A DNA stretch of 30,990 nucleotides from Salpingoeca rosetta (lineage: Eukaryota > Opisthokonta > Choanoflagellata > Craspedida > Salpingoecidae). The stretch covers positions 1,221,800-1,252,789 of the forward strand of contig NW_004754924.1 of the NCBI RefSeq assembly GCF_000188695.1, in the 5' to 3' direction. The notes below the pieces were generated by a model, which saw only the letters and a list, made by a program, of their open reading frames with translations, ran no database searches and was not told the origin of the DNA. Made by a program: the position numbers and the translations under genes. Numbering within the stretch: position 1 is the first letter of the stretch; each line of letters starts with the position of its first letter. Of the stretch, positions 20,832 through 30,990 are shown in pieces.

Positions 20832-21866
20832 TTAGATGGCATTGGGGAGCTTGCGACGGAAGAGGAGAATGTGGGGCTCTGTGTGTATGTGTGTGTGCGT
20901 GTGTGTGTGTGTGTGTATGTGTGTGTGTGTGTGTGTGTGTACGAGGTGAGCGAGATCAAAGGACAACGACAGAAAAAGAAGGTCGACATGGCAGAACATG
21001 CACTGTTGAGCGAACCCCTAAATCGATGCACATGAGCAGGATTGACGGAAAGAGGCGCACGCAGCTCGGAGGACAATGAAGCAACACCATGCATTGCGAC
21101 GCACCAGGCCGGTGGATCATGTAGTGAATCCAGCCGCGAGACTGCTGCACGCCAAGGTTGCGCCACTCCGTCTCCGTCATGAGGCGGTCCTGGGGGACCT
21201 GACCCACAAGCTCCTTGGGCAAGAACACATGACTACGGTGGAGTGGGGACCGGGGAGAAGAGAGCGGGGGGGGGTGAGTGAGACGAGATGGGTCAATGGA
21301 GGATGGAGAGGAAGATGCAGAGGAGGAGGAGGAGCAGGAGGAGGAGCAGGAGGAGCAGGAGGAGGAGGAGGAGGAGGAGGAGGAGGAGGAGGATGGAGAG
21401 AAGGATGGAGAGAGGGATGGAGAGGAGGAGGAGAAATTGAACAAGAGGGTGTGATGTGAGAACAATGAAGAATAGGAGGGAAAAGAAAGAAAGAAAGAAA
21501 GAAAGGGGAAGAAAGAAAGGAGCAAAAAGGAAGAGGAGTGGAGGTGAGATTGGGGAGGGGGAACAACGCAAGGAAGTGACCGAAAACGTTCGAAAAGAGG
21601 GAGCGTCAATCAATGATGTGCGAAACAGAGAATATTGACAACACACGAAAAAAGAACGTGGGCTCGGTAGCGAGGACAAGGGGATGCTATTGCCAAACAC
21701 AGAGTTCACGCAGCACGCAGAGGAACCCAAAATGTTCGAGTCCCATGCCACCATCACCAATGTTCATGCAAACGCAAGTTGTACACAATGAACAAACGTG
21801 GTCGACTCACCGGTACTCGTGGGTCTCGTCGTAGTACTTGTTGCTGTAAGCAATCTTGTCGGCCAT
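20832..21866 (-). CDS. CKS1: Cyclin-dependent kinases regulatory subunit (CKS1/CKS2 type)
   Basis: A complete three-exon gene: 21866-21811, 21232-21105 and 20878-20832 (TAA), giving 76 aa against 79 in human CKS1B. It begins [19 protein letters not shown], continues HVFLPKELV and [16 protein letters not shown], then [17 protein letters not shown]. These match human [50 protein letters not shown]. The HxPEPH hinge and the anion-binding residues of the phosphate pocket are present. CKS proteins bind CDKs and direct multisite phosphorylation in the cell cycle. Intron 1 contains a long pyrimidine-rich (TCC) tract on this strand; intron 2 ends in a CA tract just before the acceptor. It shares a divergent promoter with the GH31 gene; an AATAAA lies 126 bp past the stop. 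Confidence 0.96.
21325..21430. repeat. GGA-rich purine tract in CKS intron 1
   Basis: GGA repeats with AGC and TGGAGA interruptions; a pyrimidine-rich TCC tract on the CKS strand, upstream of its second exon. Confidence 0.9.
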
Positions 21867-21890
21867 GGTGCTGTTCTGTTGGTCCTGAAG

Positions 21891-21930
21891 ACAGAGAAAG
21901 ACAGAGAAAGACAGAGAAAGACAGAGAAAG
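21891..21930. repeat. 10-bp tandem repeat ACAGAGAAAG
   Basis: Four perfect copies just upstream of the CKS start codon. Confidence 0.95.
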
Positions 21931-22015
21931 TGAGAGGAATAAGAAGGTGTGAGTAAAGTCGCGAGAGGTTATGACGATCGAAAGAAGAAAAACCTCTCTC
22001 AACAACAACAAAAGC

Positions 22016-22053
<38 letters not shown>

Positions 22054-22255
22054 GAGCAGCAGCAGCAACAGCACCAAAGGCACAGCAAGCAAGCACCACC
22101 TCATAAGGGCCAACACTGCACCATCTCCATCGACAACCGACACACCTGTTGTGTTGGTCGGTGCTGTGTGTCTGCTCTGATTTTTTCGCGGCACGTCTGG
22201 TTGTGTGCTTGGTTGGTGTTTGATGAAAAATTGACATTTTTCAAGCGCTCCCAAA

Positions 22256-22265
22256 TTTTCCCGCC
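22256..22265 (+). promoter_or_regulatory. E2F-like site TTTTCCCGCC
   Basis: Matches the E2F/DP core TTTSSCGC with TTTCCCGC. It lies about 390 bp upstream of the CKS ATG and 180 bp upstream of the GH31 ATG. E2F control would suit CKS, a cell-cycle gene; function is inferred. Confidence 0.5.
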
Positions 22266-22271
22266 ACTGAA

Positions 22272-22278
22272 AACGGTT
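22272..22278. promoter_or_regulatory. Myb-like site AACGGTT
   Basis: Fits the Myb core AACNGTT, which is palindromic, 6 bp from the E2F-like site. The pairing resembles cell-cycle promoters bound by E2F and Myb complexes; functional use is inferred. Confidence 0.4.
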
Positions 22279-22298
22279 AAAACTTCTCGACGACACCA

Positions 22299-22304
22299 TA
22301 TAAA
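22299..22304 (+). promoter_or_regulatory. TATA-like box TATAAA
   Basis: A TATAAAG sequence 138-143 bp before the GH31 start codon, in a locally AT-rich stretch of an otherwise GC-rich region. The distance would allow a ~110-nt leader. Confidence 0.4.
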
Positions 22305-22441
22305 GTTTAAAGACTGAAATAAGTCGACTTGTCAGGAGCAGCAATAAACACAAGCAACAAACAAACCAAACTCCTCCCACCACACTGCACAACAAAGCAC
22401 CTTAGTCGCCTTGTCTCCCGACCTGTTCGCCGATCGCTGAC

Positions 22442-29994
<7,553 letters not shown>

Positions 29995-30492
29995 TGGCGT
30001 TGTTTCCGCTCGCGCTCCTTCCACTTGCGCCTGCTTGCTGTGTCACAATCGTGCACACAGCACTGCTGTCTTGCTTGCTTGCTTACTGTGTCCTGATATG
30101 TGTGATGTGATTGTGTGCCACGACATTGCTTCCACCAGCCAAAGAGTCCTTCAAGTGCCTCTCGCTCGCCTCGTCACACAGCCTCGCATCGACGCACACG
30201 TTTATTGACGATTGGCCGTGCGATTCTGGCGGGAAATCAGTTTGCGGATTGAACGTACACATTTGCTGACGTTTGAACACAATGATGATGGAACCGGAAA
30301 AGGGGTGCCATGACAGCACGAGCACAGCAGTACAGCGGCGAGCTTGTTGACTGTGTGTGTATGTGTGCCCGTGTGACAGCTGAAGAAACCCTTGTCCTCC
30401 TGGCACGCTCAAGCACAAACAAAGTGCACGGAAGCTACATTTCCTCGCGTCAGAGAAGCCGAGGTGCTCAGCCACCCGCCATCCCCTCCCCT

Positions 30493-30561
<69 letters not shown>

Positions 30562-30668
30562 ATGAACTGGTTTGGTGGACACACGCACGCACGCAAAAAG
30601 ACCTTCAAACACATAGATTGACTCCCCCCCGCGCGCCGCCCTAACGCACAGAACAACCGCGGCAACAG
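29995..30668. other. GH31 3' flank
   Basis: No supportable exon. An open frame from 30310 includes plausible-looking sequence but runs into the TC array and shows no recognisable domain, so it is not called. Confidence 0.55.
30497..30557. repeat. TC array after the GH31 gene
   Basis: About 30 TC units within the otherwise gene-less stretch 29995-30668. Confidence 0.95.
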
Positions 30669-30851
30669 GGTGGGGGTGCGGGCTTCAGCAAGGACATTGA
30701 AATGCTGCTCCCCCTGAACAAGCACAAGAGCAAGGCCAGCCCTGGCAACACGCGTGGGAGGTACCAGCCCATCTGCGCCCCGGTGTTCTGGCTGGTGTCG
30801 TGCCTGTGCTGTGCGTTTGTGCGACGGCATGTGTGCCGCCCGTACAAGTGA
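30669..30851 (+). CDS. Probable terminal exon of an unidentified membrane-anchored protein
   Basis: After an acceptor (CAACAG, ending 30668) a 60-codon frame runs to TGA 30851; the other two frames close within 16 codons. An in-frame TAA at 30642 and the absence of an upstream ATG imply the exon needs splicing. The predicted peptide starts Gly-rich, has a charged segment (SKDIEMLLPLNKHKSK), then a hydrophobic Cys-rich stretch (APVFWLVSCLCCAFV) and a basic tail ending RPYK. This suggests a C-terminal membrane anchor with possible palmitoylation. I do not recognise the family, and I found no convincing upstream exon in the ~670 bp after the GH31 stop. The antisense frame is also open, so this is tentative. 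Confidence 0.35.
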   Translation, partial: GGGAGFSKDIEMLLPLNKHKSKASPGNTRGRYQPICAPVFWLVSCLCCAFVRRHVCRPYK

Positions 30852-30990
30852 CTGTGCTTGCTTCATTGGGCGTGTGCGAGAAGCTCACGCGCAAACGCGC
30901 ATCCATGCGTTATGTGTGCTTGCTTCTATCACATGAAGATGTGGTGTAGGTGGCTCTGAGGAAGCGAAGTCACCCACACCACACCCAAAC

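Larger units (their letters stand above)
21867..22441. promoter_or_regulatory. Divergent CKS / GH31 promoter region
   Basis: 575 bp between the CKS start (minus) and the GH31 start (plus). It contains four copies of a 10-bp ACAGAGAAAG repeat next to CKS, a CAA array, then a cluster of an E2F-like site, a Myb-like site and a TATA-like box within 50 bp. Confidence 0.65.

Noticed and set aside
30310..30495. Open frame MTARAQQYSGELVD as an upstream exon of the terminal membrane exon
   Set aside because: No good donor in a compatible phase and no recognisable domain; left unannotated.

Overview
The window looks like nuclear DNA of a unicellular relative of animals, most likely a choanoflagellate (Salpingoeca-like). 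Genes are GC-rich and packed with short phase-consistent GT-AG introns stuffed with TG/CA, CAA, ACTC and TC microsatellites. A tyrosine kinase sits beside ordinary eukaryotic housekeeping genes. The organism is an inference from gene content and architecture; no marker gene was compared.

Layout from left to right. (1) The 3' exons of DNA primase large subunit PRIM2 (+, 5' end outside the window). (2) A single-exon MAPEG/MGST3-like membrane enzyme (-). (3) A single-exon RAP1GDS1/SmgGDS-like armadillo protein (+), divergent from MGST3. (4) A probable last exon of an unidentified membrane protein (-). (5) A Ser/Thr kinase (+) that starts only at the APE region and carries a long disordered tail. 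(6) A two-exon EF-hand/patatin phospholipase (+). (7) The last five exons of a mitochondrial intermediate peptidase MIPEP (-). (8) A tyrosine kinase (+) that starts at the alpha-E helix and continues into a Ras-association-like domain and a ~1000-residue disordered tail. (9) A complete three-exon CKS1-type cyclin-dependent kinase subunit (-). (10) A complete 23-exon secreted GH31 glycoside hydrolase with a PAN-like cysteine module (+), divergent from CKS. (11) A probable terminal exon of an unknown membrane-anchored protein (+).

The genes do not form one pathway. Two features stand out. First, at two long TG tracts (5513-5624 and 14219-14310) a minus-strand gene lacking its 5' part faces a plus-strand kinase lacking its N-lobe. 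This suggests chimeric joins or collapsed sequence at microsatellites, or real rearrangements there. Second, several proteins have unusual architectures: tyrosine kinase + RA + giant tail, EF-hand + patatin, and PAN + GH31. The CKS/GH31 divergent promoter also carries E2F- and Myb-like sites, fitting cell-cycle control of CKS.

Exon boundaries were derived by hand from splice consensus, reading-frame phase and remembered family alignments; no searches were run.
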